Shown in pieces: positions 33,759-42,193 of a DNA stretch of 64,000 nt. The notes beneath the pieces are model-generated. The model saw only the letters and a list, made by a program, of their open reading frames with translations, was not told where the DNA came from and searched no databases. A program made the translations under genes and the position numbers. How positions within the stretch are numbered: position 1 is the stretch's first letter; each line of letters opens with the position of its first letter. Source of the stretch: an uncultured Chlorobiales bacterium (GTDB lineage Bacteria; Bacteroidota; Chlorobiia; Chlorobiales; Chlorobiaceae); assembly GCA_903929135.1 (NCBI GenBank), contig CAIYTH010000046.1, positions 27,141 through 91,140 of the forward strand, written 5' to 3'.

Positions 33759-36173
33759 ATGAATCTAGATGAATCATACAGGATATTTCTCATCATTTAT
33801 GATGATATTATTAGAGAATTAGAAAAAATACAGACGGAAGAAGATGCCAGATTTAAGATCATAAAAAGATTATTGGTTGAAGCTCTCGGATGGGAATACA
33901 GTGAAATATTTTCCGAACCAAAATCAGATAGCGGCTACACAGATATACTAATCACGTCTGAAAATAGAAATCGTCTTGTCATAGAAGCAAAGAGGACAAG
34001 TGTAAAGTTATTGAGAACAAAAAGTGATAAATTAAATTTTTATAAATTATCAGGAGCCGCACTTTCTAGCGCCAAAGATGGAATAATGCAGGCAAGAAGA
34101 TACTGCATTGATCATGGTGTAGCATTCTCTATAATTACTACCGGGATTGAATGGATTGGATGCTATGCTACTGGCGCAGGGAAATCTCCTGATGAAGGAA
34201 AAGCGATAGTATTCCCCTCTCTAGAATGCGTTAGAGATAATTATTCTAAATTTTATGAATTATTATCAAAAGAAGGGGTATGCCAAAAACTTTACCAAAT
34301 GATAATTGCGGAGGGCGAAGGTTTAAATATTAATAATTCGGAAAAACTGTACCGTCCTCTTAGCGAGTATGAAACATCTTTTCTCAAAAAAAGCCCTCTG
34401 GCTTCTGATCTTGAAATAATATTTTCTAGATTTTTTAGCCTGATGTCTGGAGAGTCGGATAGAGATATGCTCACCCACTGTTTTGTCGAGTCAAAAGAAA
34501 GTAGGGAAGCCGATAAAAGCTTGGATAAAATCACTAGAAATCTAATAAATCAAATTGAAGTATTCGAAGCAGGGGAAGGTGATGAATTGCTCGGAGAAAT
34601 AAAGTCTGCAATAGAATTAGAAAGAGGCGAGTTTGTGCTAATAATTGGGAATAAAGGAGCAGGAAAGTCGACTTTTATTGATAGATTTTTTAAGCTGATA
34701 TTAGAGAATGAATTAAGAGGAAAATGCCTATTAATCAGGATTGATCTTGCGGATTCTGATGGTGACTACAATAACATCAACAAGTGGCTAATAAATCGTC
34801 TTAAGGATGAAGTAGAGAGAGAAATGTTTAATGGGGATGATCCTGAGTTTAATGAATTGCAAGGCGTATTCTACAAAGAATATAATAGGTGGAAAAAAGG
34901 CGAACTAAGGTATTTATATGAAAAAGATAAAGGTGAATTTAAAATTCAATTTGGTAAGTACCTGCGCAACCTAATAGAAGAAAAGCCATATGAATACATA
35001 ATAAACATGCTGGAGTTTGCCATTAGGTCCAGAAAAGTGATGCCATGTTTGGTATTCGATAACACAGATCATTTTGAACAAGCATTTCAGGAAAGAGTAT
35101 TTCAATTCGCTCAATCAGTGCACAGAAGCATATTCTCATTTATAATATGCCCAATTACTGATAAAACCGTCTGGCAATTATCTAAAAACGGCCCCCTACA
35201 ATCTTATATAACGAAATCATTCTATCTGCCAACACCGAACACAAAGGAAATATTAAGAAAAAGGGTGTCGTTTATTAAGAATAAATTAGGTGATGATGAT
35301 GCACAAAAAGGGACATACTTTTTAAAGAAAGGCATCCGCATGAAGGTTACCGATCTTAATGCTTTTGCAGCATGCATAGAAGAAATATTTATTAATACGG
35401 ATTATACATCAAGGACAATTAGCTGGCTATGTAATCACGATATAAGGCGAGGGCTTTTATTGTCTCAAAAGATTGCGACGTCTCCATGGATGACAATTGA
35501 TGATCTGGTTAAGGCTTATTTATCTAAAGATAAATTAAGCATAAGTAAGGATTCGATCAGGAAGTCAATTATTTTAGGCGATTATAATTTATATAATCTT
35601 GAGACAAATGAATTCGTTTTAAATGTATTTGCACTAGATGACGGAAAGATAACCACTCCATTATTGAAGTTATCAATCTTAAGACTCCTAATAAATATCG
35701 ATAACAATGCTATAGATGAGCCCGGATCTTATATCTCTGTAGATAATATCGTTAATTATTTTGAGCCCATGGGTATTTCGGAGCATTATATTTATATATA
35801 TACCGAGCAGTTGTTAAAATATAGATTAATATCTCCATATGACCCTTCTAACGATATTGTAAAAGGCGACTTAATGGTAAGGGTGACTCATTCCGGAAGA
35901 ATGCATATGGAGTTTGCACTGTCCGAGATGATATACATAACAAGCATGGCGTTAGTAACTGGATTAAGAAAGCACAATATTGCCGAAGAGATAAAATTAA
36001 TTAATAGTACGTTTTATGGCGTATCAAAGGAGCGATGGATAGATATTGCAGATAAATATATTTCTTATTGCATAGATGAAGATAAAGTATACGTATCTAT
36101 CCCAAATAACAATATTTATGAAGGGCAGCGACTTTTACGGAGAGAATTGACTGAGCGTTGGCGCAAGAAATAA
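33759..36173 (+). CDS. PD-(D/E)xK nuclease-fold / P-loop ATPase fusion, candidate phage-defence protein
   Basis: 804 residues, strongly AT-rich compared with the core. Residues 1-150 look like the HsdR N-terminal/Mrr nuclease fold: a helix with Glu27-Glu28 and Arg31, then Asp62 (GYTDILI) and Glu76-x-Lys78 (LVIEAK), a full D...ExK site. A Walker A, GNKGAGKST, lies at 297-305 and a Walker B, LVFDNTDH, with Asp434. The remaining 350 residues look helical, possibly winged-helix and sensor parts. Nuclease plus NTPase in one chain, next to an IS, a broken radC and at an island hotspot, fits a single-gene anti-phage system. It does not match a named system by eye. Function is inference. Confidence 0.85.
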   Translation: MNLDESYRIFLIIYDDIIRELEKIQTEEDARFKIIKRLLVEALGWEYSEIFSEPKSDSGYTDILITSENRNRLVIEAKRTSVKLLRTKSDKLNFYKLSGAALSSAKDGIMQARRYCIDHGVAFSIITTGIEWIGCYATGAGKSPDEGKAIVFPSLECVRDNYSKFYELLSKEGVCQKLYQMIIAEGEGLNINNSEKLYRPLSEYETSFLKKSPLASDLEIIFSRFFSLMSGESDRDMLTHCFVESKESREADKSLDKITRNLINQIEVFEAGEGDELLGEIKSAIELERGEFVLIIGNKGAGKSTFIDRFFKLILENELRGKCLLIRIDLADSDGDYNNINKWLINRLKDEVEREMFNGDDPEFNELQGVFYKEYNRWKKGELRYLYEKDKGEFKIQFGKYLRNLIEEKPYEYIINMLEFAIRSRKVMPCLVFDNTDHFEQAFQERVFQFAQSVHRSIFSFIICPITDKTVWQLSKNGPLQSYITKSFYLPTPNTKEILRKRVSFIKNKLGDDDAQKGTYFLKKGIRMKVTDLNAFAACIEEIFINTDYTSRTISWLCNHDIRRGLLLSQKIATSPWMTIDDLVKAYLSKDKLSISKDSIRKSIILGDYNLYNLETNEFVLNVFALDDGKITTPLLKLSILRLLINIDNNAIDEPGSYISVDNIVNYFEPMGISEHYIYIYTEQLLKYRLISPYDPSNDIVKGDLMVRVTHSGRMHMEFALSEMIYITSMALVTGLRKHNIAEEIKLINSTFYGVSKERWIDIADKYISYCIDEDKVYVSIPNNNIYEGQRLLRRELTERWRKK

Positions 36174-36220
36174 TGACATCATAATTAATTTATTGGGTCC
36201 AGCTTCCCAGACCCTAATTG

Positions 36221-36690
36221 TCAGGCAGCAATTACCGATGACGAATCCCTAAAGCTGTAAAAGCCTCCTGAGCTGCCAATGATGACATGATCGAATTTGC
36301 ACGTCAAGTAGCTTTCCTGCCCCTACAAGGGCCTCTGTGACCGTTTTATCAGCATTGCTAGGCTCAATGTTACCCGAGGGGTGATTGTGAGCCGATGACT
36401 GCATGAGCGTTTGCCAGTAGGGCACCTTTGAAGACCTCACGAGGATGGACCAACGAGGCATTAAGGGTTCCTCTGCTAACCATCTGGAGACCAATGACCT
36501 CATTCTTCGTGTTAAGGTATAAGGCATAAAACTCCTCAGATGCCCTCTCATGCAATCCCACTGCCATTAGGAGCTTCGCTACCTCTTGGGCACCTGTTAC
36601 CTTCTTATGCTCATACATGACAACTGAATCCCTAACCAGCTTGATTGAGTAGCAGGGAATCTCGGTGAATAGGGAAAGTGATTTAGACAT
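36221..36690 (-). pseudogene. radC: radC-like (JAB domain) gene broken by two frameshifts
   Basis: The first frame from ATG 36690 carries MSKSLSLFTEIPCYSIKL ... VSRGTLNASLVHPREVFKGA. The metal-site motif continues only in another frame (AHNHPSGN...PSNADK...LVGAGKLLDVQI). The end continues in a third (FDHVIIGSSGGFYSFRD) to a TGA at 36221. All three pieces together make a normal short RadC of the plasmid/phage type, without the N-terminal helix-hairpin-helix part. Two small indels have inactivated it. It was probably a passenger gene of the island. Confidence 0.85.
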
Positions 36691-36865
36691 TTCGTAAGTT
36701 ATTTAGGGTTAGAATATTTCAGCACCTGGATTGATGGCGGGGGTGCTTGTTAGCCCTAAATAAGAGGGGTCTGATAGTGATGTGATGCTGTGCGTGTCTG
36801 AATTTTTTATAAAAAAATAATTACATCTGTTCAGTTGGTTTATCAACCTAATTAATGGGGGTATA

Positions 36866-37087
36866 ATGTTTGGACTCGGAGGACCTGAATTCATTTTGTT
36901 ATTTATCATCTTCATGCCTTTAATTCTAATAATATGGGCACTTGTCGATGTTTTGAAAAGTGAATTCACCGGAAATAATAAAATTGTATGGGTGTTGGTT
37001 GTGATATTTTTGCCATTGCTCGGCCCTTTGCTCTATTTTGGAATAGGTCGGGAACTCGCCCCACAAACCTGTAACACTTGGATTTAG
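36866..37087 (+). CDS. PLDc_N-type small membrane protein, end altered by IS insertion
   Basis: 73 residues with two hydrophobic helices (FILLFIIFMPLILIIWALVDVL; IVWVLVVIFLPLLGPLLYFG) and the PLDc_N pattern W-A-L-V-D-V-L-K ... LLGPLLYFGIGR. Natural members usually end a few residues after GR with basic residues. Here the frame runs into the IS3 left end (37051) and gains ELAPQTCNTWI, so the insertion replaced the last residues. Such proteins often act in antibiotic-peptide immunity or as membrane anchors; its role here is unknown. Confidence 0.7.
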   Translation: MFGLGGPEFILLFIIFMPLILIIWALVDVLKSEFTGNNKIVWVLVVIFLPLLGPLLYFGIGRELAPQTCNTWI

Positions 37088-37126
37088 GGTTTTCGCATCC
37101 TAAAATGAACCAAGGAGGTTACGCAC

Positions 37127-37393
37127 ATGAAGACGAAACGATTCACGACCGAACAGATCATCGGCGTTCTGAAAGAGGCGGACAGAGGCATGCCCGTCAA
37201 GGAGCTTTGCCGGAAGTACGGCATGAGCGAAGCGACGCTGTACAACTGGAAAGCCAAGTACAGCGGCATGGTCGTCAGTGAAGCCCGGCGATTGAAAGAG
37301 CTGGAAGACGAGAACCGGCGCCTAAAGAAACTGGTGGCTGACCAGGCGCTCGACATCGTGATGCTCAAGGAGATCAACTCAAAAAACTGGTAA
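37127..37393 (+). CDS. IS3-family transposase OrfA
   Basis: 88 residues. The helix-turn-helix Tnp_1 domain (FTTEQIIGVLKEADRGMPVK, ELCRKYGMSEATLYNWKAKY) recognises the inverted repeats and is followed by a leucine-rich coiled coil (RRLKELEDENRRLKKLVADQ). It ends just past an A AAAAAC slippery heptamer, so part of the product is extended into OrfB. AAGGAGG lies upstream of ATG 37127. Confidence 0.93.
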   Translation: MKTKRFTTEQIIGVLKEADRGMPVKELCRKYGMSEATLYNWKAKYSGMVVSEARRLKELEDENRRLKKLVADQALDIVMLKEINSKNW

Positions 37394-37444
37394 CGCCCGA
37401 AGCAAAGCGACAAGCGGTCAAACACTTACAGAAGCGCTTCGGGC
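37381..37444 (+). promoter_or_regulatory. Programmed -1 frameshift signal of the IS3 element
   Basis: Slippery heptamer A AAA AAC (37381-37387) in the OrfA frame, seven bases before a 9-bp stem (GCCCGAAGC 37395-37403 with GCTTCGGGC 37436-37444). This is the classical heptamer plus downstream structure that yields the OrfAB transposase. Confidence 0.85.
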
Positions 37445-38235
37445 AAAGTCAACGGCACTTATGCGGCCTCGTCGGATTAGCCATATCATCATGGCGCTAT
37501 GAGGCAAAACCAGATGACAACCAGCAGATACGGGCACGGTTACGGGAGCTTGCAGCAGAACGTCGCCGTTGGGGTTATCGGCAGATGCACGAAGTCCTCA
37601 GAAGAGAGGGCATGCGGATCAACCATAAACGAACGGAACGACTGTATCGGGAAGAACGTCTTCAGATCAAAACACGAAAGAGGAAAAAGACGGTCGCACA
37701 ACTGCGTGTTCCCATGCCCTATCCTGAAGAAGTGAATCAGCGCTGGGCAATGGACTTCATGAGCGACAATCTTGCTGATGGCCGAAGAATTCGATTGCTC
37801 AACGTTCTGGATGTATTCACCAAGGAGTGCTTGGCCATGGTTGTTGATACCTCGATCAATGGCAAGCGGGTCTGTCAGGTCCTGGATTACCTTGGATGGA
37901 TGCGCGGCTTGCCTGAAGTGATCAATGTCGATAATGGGCCGGAGTTTGCCGGAAAGGTGCTTGATAACTGGGCATGGAAGAATGATGTTAAGCTTGATTT
38001 CAGCAGGCCAGGCAAACCGGTCGACAATGCCTTCATCGAAAGCTTCAACCGGACCGTTCGGAACGAGTGCCTGAATGACAACTGGTTTCTGAGCTTAAAG
38101 CATGCCCGGGAGGTCATTGAATACTGGCAAAACGATTACAACAACGTCAGGCCACATAGCGCCCTTGATGGCCTGACACCAGCGGAATTCGCCGCTCAAA
38201 GGCAGGAATTTTCTCTAAGTCTGGTGTTACCGTAA
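37381..38235 (+). CDS. IS3-family transposase OrfB (DDE catalytic subunit, made by -1 frameshift)
   Basis: About 284 residues in the -1 frame. The conserved HTH_21 region (AAERRRWGYRQMHEVLRREG) and the rve integrase core follow, with Asp in RWAMDFMSD, Asp in INVDNGPEF and Glu in AFIESFNRTVRNECL, completing the DDE triad. There is no good start of its own near the 5' end, so it should be made as an OrfAB fusion from 37127. An internal ATG at 37585 could give a shorter product. Confidence 0.92.
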   Translation, partial: KKLVTPEAKRQAVKHLQKRFGQSQRHLCGLVGLAISSWRYEAKPDDNQQIRARLRELAAERRRWGYRQMHEVLRREGMRINHKRTERLYREERLQIKTRKRKKTVAQLRVPMPYPEEVNQRWAMDFMSDNLADGRRIRLLNVLDVFTKECLAMVVDTSINGKRVCQVLDYLGWMRGLPEVINVDNGPEFAGKVLDNWAWKNDVKLDFSRPGKPVDNAFIESFNRTVRNECLNDNWFLSLKHAREVIEYWQNDYNNVRPHSALDGLTPAEFAAQRQEFSLSLVLP

Positions 38236-38326
38236 AGGGGGCAAGTTCCATGGACTTCAATAGAGGATAGTTGATACAGTATTAGGAAGTTGAGAATACA
38301 GGTGAATTGCAGGAGATAGTTGCTCG

Positions 38327-38375
38327 TTCAATAATTATTACATTTGTCTATTCATAGATAAATGTAATAATTGAA
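38327..38375. terminator. AT-rich hairpin downstream of the acyltransferase gene
   Basis: Near-perfect inverted repeat (TTCAAT...TATTACATTT against AAATGTAATA...ATTGAA) with a very short tip. It lies between the IS right end and the minus-strand acyltransferase stop, where it could end transcripts from both sides. It has no plain T-run beyond its own AT stem. Confidence 0.45.
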
Positions 38376-38503
38376 TGCAATATTTTGCAGCACTTCACAT
38401 CTTGCCGCAACGAGGAATCTTTGACTACCTTTATTTGCACTAACTCAATAGCTTTCTATACCTTTTATTTATGTATTTACAATAAAATCAAATAACTTAT
38501 ATG

Positions 38504-40489
38504 TTACATGTTTTTTGATATTTTCTTGAATACCTGATCAAAAACGCTTGAGACATAACGAGAGCCATCTTTGGACAAATGATTATCATCACGATATAAC
38601 AATTGGTTATTAGCGTCCATTATTACTCGTCCAGTCTTATCAAAAAGTAGGTTTTCGGGGTAAACTACTGATACATTTGGTAAAAGCGCAATTTGTTCTA
38701 TTATTTTATTGGCTTCAGCATTGCGCTTGTTATAATCCAAGACAGTTGGTCGCATCTGATTATAATCGTTTAAAGAAGGAAAGCGTTTGCTTAACCAGAA
38801 ATAACGATTAACATCATAGCCCACCTCAGGTACATCGCGAACAATGACTACATTGCGACCCATTTCCAGCAAAGCATGTACTGTACGAAACAGGCCTATT
38901 CTCAAGATTTCTGAATCAGTTTTATTCATATTGTTAGCCTCAGCATCACGTATAACACCTGAGCCAACACAATATATGGACCATCGGCCAGCAATAATAA
39001 CAGTTTTAATGCCAGGATTTCTTTTAATAAATAAAATGGTTTTTTGATTTACAAAAGCCTCATTAATAGGTGTACTTGTCATATCAATACCAAGAACCGG
39101 CGGGCAAAGTGTATAATTCGCCAGATATCCCGAGAGATTATAAATTTTTGATGCCTCAGAAACTGATTCTTTTAATGCATACGCATGTGAGTCCCCCCAC
39201 AAAATAAAAGAGGGAGAGGCATGCTCTTTCCCAATGATAGGCGGAATTATCTTGTTAGCGTCTTTTATTATCTCTTGGTATTCTGACTCATCCTCCAAGC
39301 CTGATGTTGCCTTTTCGATCTTTAGATTATATGCATTATTGCTTCCATACACAAGTCCTTGGAGATGGCTTACTGCTTTATTTGCGGTCATAATCCCAAT
39401 CATCGCAAATACTGACATAATTATTCCTGCAGTAGCAAACAGGCGTTTCCTATTTGGAAGCAGCGGTGCTTTGCCCCTAAATGGTTGTTCGATAAATTTC
39501 CACGACAGAATAGAGACAATAAATGATACGGCAATAATGGAAATGCGATCATATATGTTTAGGGGGCGTAAAATCATATATTTAGTAATTGAAACAAATG
39601 GCCAGTGCCAAAGATAAAGGGAATAAGAAATAAGCCCAATAAAACCCAGTGGATTCCATTTAAGAAACTTATTAATAATAGGAGAGTATCCATTGGAGCC
39701 GCAATAGATAATCATACTAGCGCCCATAACTGGCGCAATTGCGCTATATCCAGGAAACAATGTCGTCTCAGCATAATAACTTATACTATACAGAAGCAAC
39801 CCAGCCCCAGTAACTGATAATAGATTATTTATTGTCCCTGATGACGGCGGCCTTATTATTCCTAGCGCAATAATTGACCCACAAAGGAATTCCCAGGCGC
39901 GGGTATCAACAAGATAAAAGGCCGAACTTTGATCATGATAGGTATTATATATACACAAAGACAAGGATGAGATAATAAATATGACTAGAATTGCTATGTA
40001 TCGCCCTTTGAACAAGCGACTAATTAATAATAATGCGGCGGGATAAATAATATAGAATTGTTCTTCGACAGATAGTGACCAAGTATGAAGGAGAGGTTTT
40101 TTTAGAGCGGGTGCTGCAAAGTATCCCGACTCATCACGAAAAAGGATATTAGAATAAAATAAAATTGTCGCCAATATGCTTCGCCCGAAATGCTTAAGAG
40201 CATCAGCATCAAACAAAAAAAAGCTTACGATAAAAGCCGTCATCATTACTGGGAAAAGGGCAGGAAATATCCTTCTTATTCGCTTTTCATAAAAACGAGC
40301 AATAGAGAAATTACCTTGATCAATATCTTTCTTTATGGTTAACGTTATTAAATAACCCGATATAACGAAAAATACATCTACACCAACAAATCCTCCGCCA
40401 AACCCAGGAACTTCAGTATGAAAAAATAAAACAGCAAGTACTGCAATGGCTCGAAGACCATCAATATCAGGACGATATGTTATTTTCAT
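38504..40489 (-). CDS. Acyltransferase-3 / SGNH surface-polysaccharide O-acetyltransferase (OafA-like)
   Basis: 661 residues, AT-rich. The first 360 are the acyltransferase-3 membrane domain: YRPDIDGLRAIAVLAVLFFH, GGFVGVDVFFVISGYLIT, RRIFPALFP, and about ten helices. The C-terminal 280 form a periplasmic SGNH domain with Gly-Asp-Ser in FILWGDSHAYAL and the Asp-x-x-His pair in RDDNHLSKDG. It acetylates O-antigen or capsule sugars at the cell surface. Such genes often travel on islands and change phage receptors. It abuts the 3' end of mnmE (109 bases from that stop). Confidence 0.92.
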   Translation of the reverse strand: MKITYRPDIDGLRAIAVLAVLFFHTEVPGFGGGFVGVDVFFVISGYLITLTIKKDIDQGNFSIARFYEKRIRRIFPALFPVMMTAFIVSFFLFDADALKHFGRSILATILFYSNILFRDESGYFAAPALKKPLLHTWSLSVEEQFYIIYPAALLLISRLFKGRYIAILVIFIISSLSLCIYNTYHDQSSAFYLVDTRAWEFLCGSIIALGIIRPPSSGTINNLLSVTGAGLLLYSISYYAETTLFPGYSAIAPVMGASMIIYCGSNGYSPIINKFLKWNPLGFIGLISYSLYLWHWPFVSITKYMILRPLNIYDRISIIAVSFIVSILSWKFIEQPFRGKAPLLPNRKRLFATAGIIMSVFAMIGIMTANKAVSHLQGLVYGSNNAYNLKIEKATSGLEDESEYQEIIKDANKIIPPIIGKEHASPSFILWGDSHAYALKESVSEASKIYNLSGYLANYTLCPPVLGIDMTSTPINEAFVNQKTILFIKRNPGIKTVIIAGRWSIYCVGSGVIRDAEANNMNKTDSEILRIGLFRTVHALLEMGRNVVIVRDVPEVGYDVNRYFWLSKRFPSLNDYNQMRPTVLDYNKRNAEANKIIEQIALLPNVSVVYPENLLFDKTGRVIMDANNQLLYRDDNHLSKDGSRYVSSVFDQVFKKISKNM

Positions 40490-40598
40490 GAGGGTCTCAA
40501 AACAAAAAATGAATGATGAGATGTTGTTAAAGTATATTATATATTTTATTTAGACTAGGGGACGTTGTGCAGTAAGCGAAATATCCCCCCATAGAAAA

Positions 40599-42020
40599 CT
40601 ATTTGCCGATGCAAAACTGGCTGAAGATCGTATTGAGGATTTCTTCATTGACCACCTTTCCGGTGATTTCGCCGACGTAGTCGAGGGCTGCGCGGAGTTC
40701 GAAGGCGATGAGTTCGGTTTCCGAGCTTGCGTCGATGAGCTCCTTGGCGTTCTGCAGGGCGTCGGCGGCGTTGCGCAGGGCTTCGTAGTGGCGCAGGCTG
40801 GTGACGAGCACGCTGGCTTCGTGTAGCTTGTCGAGCGACTTGACGAGGGCTCCCATGCGCTCTTTCAGATGCTCGATCCCCTTCCCTTCCAGAGCCGATA
40901 TGCCGATCACCTCGGCGCCGGAATCGTCCCGCACATTCTCCATCAGCTTTTCCGCTTCGGGCACGCGATCGATCTTGTTAGCGACGGCGATGAAGCGGGC
41001 ATCGGGATGCGATGCGTGGAGCGCCCTGATATCGGAAATCTCCTCTTCCAGCTGGTCGCTGCCGATGTCGAAGAGGTAGAGGATCAGGTCGGCTTCGGCC
41101 ATTTTCACGCGGCTGCGGCGGATGCCTTCGTGCTCGATCTCCTCGCCGGTTTCGCGCAGCCCTGCCGTGTCGGTGAGGCGGAACATGGTCTTGTCGTAGA
41201 TGAAGCACTCCTCGATGTAGTCTCGCGTCGTGCCGGGCATATGGCTGACGATGGCCCGCTCCTGGCCGAGCAGGATATTCAACAGGGTGGATTTGCCGGC
41301 ATTGGGCCTTCCGGCGATGACGGTCGCCACGCCTTCGGTGAGCAGCCTGCCGTGCCGGTAGGAGTCGACGAGCCGGCCGACCTCACCCTGGAGGGTTTCC
41401 ATCTGGAGGGAGAGCTCTTCGCGGCTCTGGAATTCGACCTCCTCTTCGGAGAAGTCGAGTTCGAGTTCGAGCAGGGCACAGGAGCGGAGGAGCTGCTCTC
41501 GCAGGGCATCGAGCTTTTCGGAAAGGGCCCCTTTCATCTGGCTGACGGCGGTGCGGTACGCCGATTCTGAACGGGCGTGGATCATTTCGCCGATGGCCTC
41601 GGCCTGCAGGAGATCAATGCGGCCGTTGAGGAATGCCCGCCGGGTGAACTCACCCGGTTCGGCGAGCCTGCAGCCGTTGTCGAGCAGGAGCTGCAGGACC
41701 TTCATGACGACCACCGGGCCGCCGTGGCAGGTGAACTCGACCATATCTTCGGCGGTGGATGAGTGAGGCGCCCGGAACACGAGGGCCACGACCTCGTCGA
41801 CCAGATCGTCGCCGTCGTACAGCCGGCCGAAATGTGCGGTGTAACCGGATGAGCCGGAGAGGGCCCCTTCGCCGTGGACCTTGCGGAACACCTGGTCCGC
41901 CAGGGCATGCACCCCCTCGCCGCTGATGCGTACGATGGCGAGCGCGCCGACGCCGACGGGCGTGGCGATGGCGGCGATGGGATCTCCCGGAAGTGAAAGC
42001 GGAGGTTCGGTTCGGAGCAT
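40599..42020 (-). CDS. mnmE: tRNA modification GTPase MnmE
   Basis: 473 residues from ATG 42020, the usual length; an upstream in-frame ATG at 42059 would add 13 unconserved residues. The N-terminal tetrahydrofolate-binding domain (DPIAAIATPVGVGALAIVRI), GTPase P-loop GRPNAGKSTLLN, TRD in MPGTTRDYI, DTAGLRE, NKID and the C-terminal CIGK are all present. With MnmG it installs cmnm5U34 on tRNA. Its 3' end forms the right border of the AT-rich island. Confidence 0.96.
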   Translation of the reverse strand: MLRTEPPLSLPGDPIAAIATPVGVGALAIVRISGEGVHALADQVFRKVHGEGALSGSSGYTAHFGRLYDGDDLVDEVVALVFRAPHSSTAEDMVEFTCHGGPVVVMKVLQLLLDNGCRLAEPGEFTRRAFLNGRIDLLQAEAIGEMIHARSESAYRTAVSQMKGALSEKLDALREQLLRSCALLELELDFSEEEVEFQSREELSLQMETLQGEVGRLVDSYRHGRLLTEGVATVIAGRPNAGKSTLLNILLGQERAIVSHMPGTTRDYIEECFIYDKTMFRLTDTAGLRETGEEIEHEGIRRSRVKMAEADLILYLFDIGSDQLEEEISDIRALHASHPDARFIAVANKIDRVPEAEKLMENVRDDSGAEVIGISALEGKGIEHLKERMGALVKSLDKLHEASVLVTSLRHYEALRNAADALQNAKELIDASSETELIAFELRAALDYVGEITGKVVNEEILNTIFSQFCIGK

Positions 42021-42193
42021 GGCGATGGTCGATGGTTTATCTGGGCCGTATGCCCTCATGGAGCCTGGCGTGCGATACGTTCAACCGGGCGAATTCCATG
42101 GCATGAATGACGGTTTGTGCTGACGCCCCTGAAAGGTAAGGATTATCGCAGGGAAATAGTAACTTTGCTGCATCGCAACAAGCCCTCGTACCC

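Larger units (their letters stand above)
37051..38249 (+). mobile_element. Complete IS3-family insertion sequence (about 1.2 kb)
   Basis: Imperfect terminal inverted repeats: left GGAACTCGCCCC... and right (inward) GGAACTTGCCCC..., 11 of the first 12 bases matching, with a second match GTAACAC further in. Between them lie OrfA and OrfB in -1 relation with a slippery heptamer. The transposase reading frames are intact, so it may still be active. A target-site duplication is not evident: the flanks are TCG on the left and ATG on the right. Confidence 0.9.

Noticed and set aside
36709..36969. Minus-strand 86-codon frame overlapping the PLDc_N gene
   Set aside because: The plus-strand PLDc_N frame has two good helices and the family pattern; the minus frame has none.
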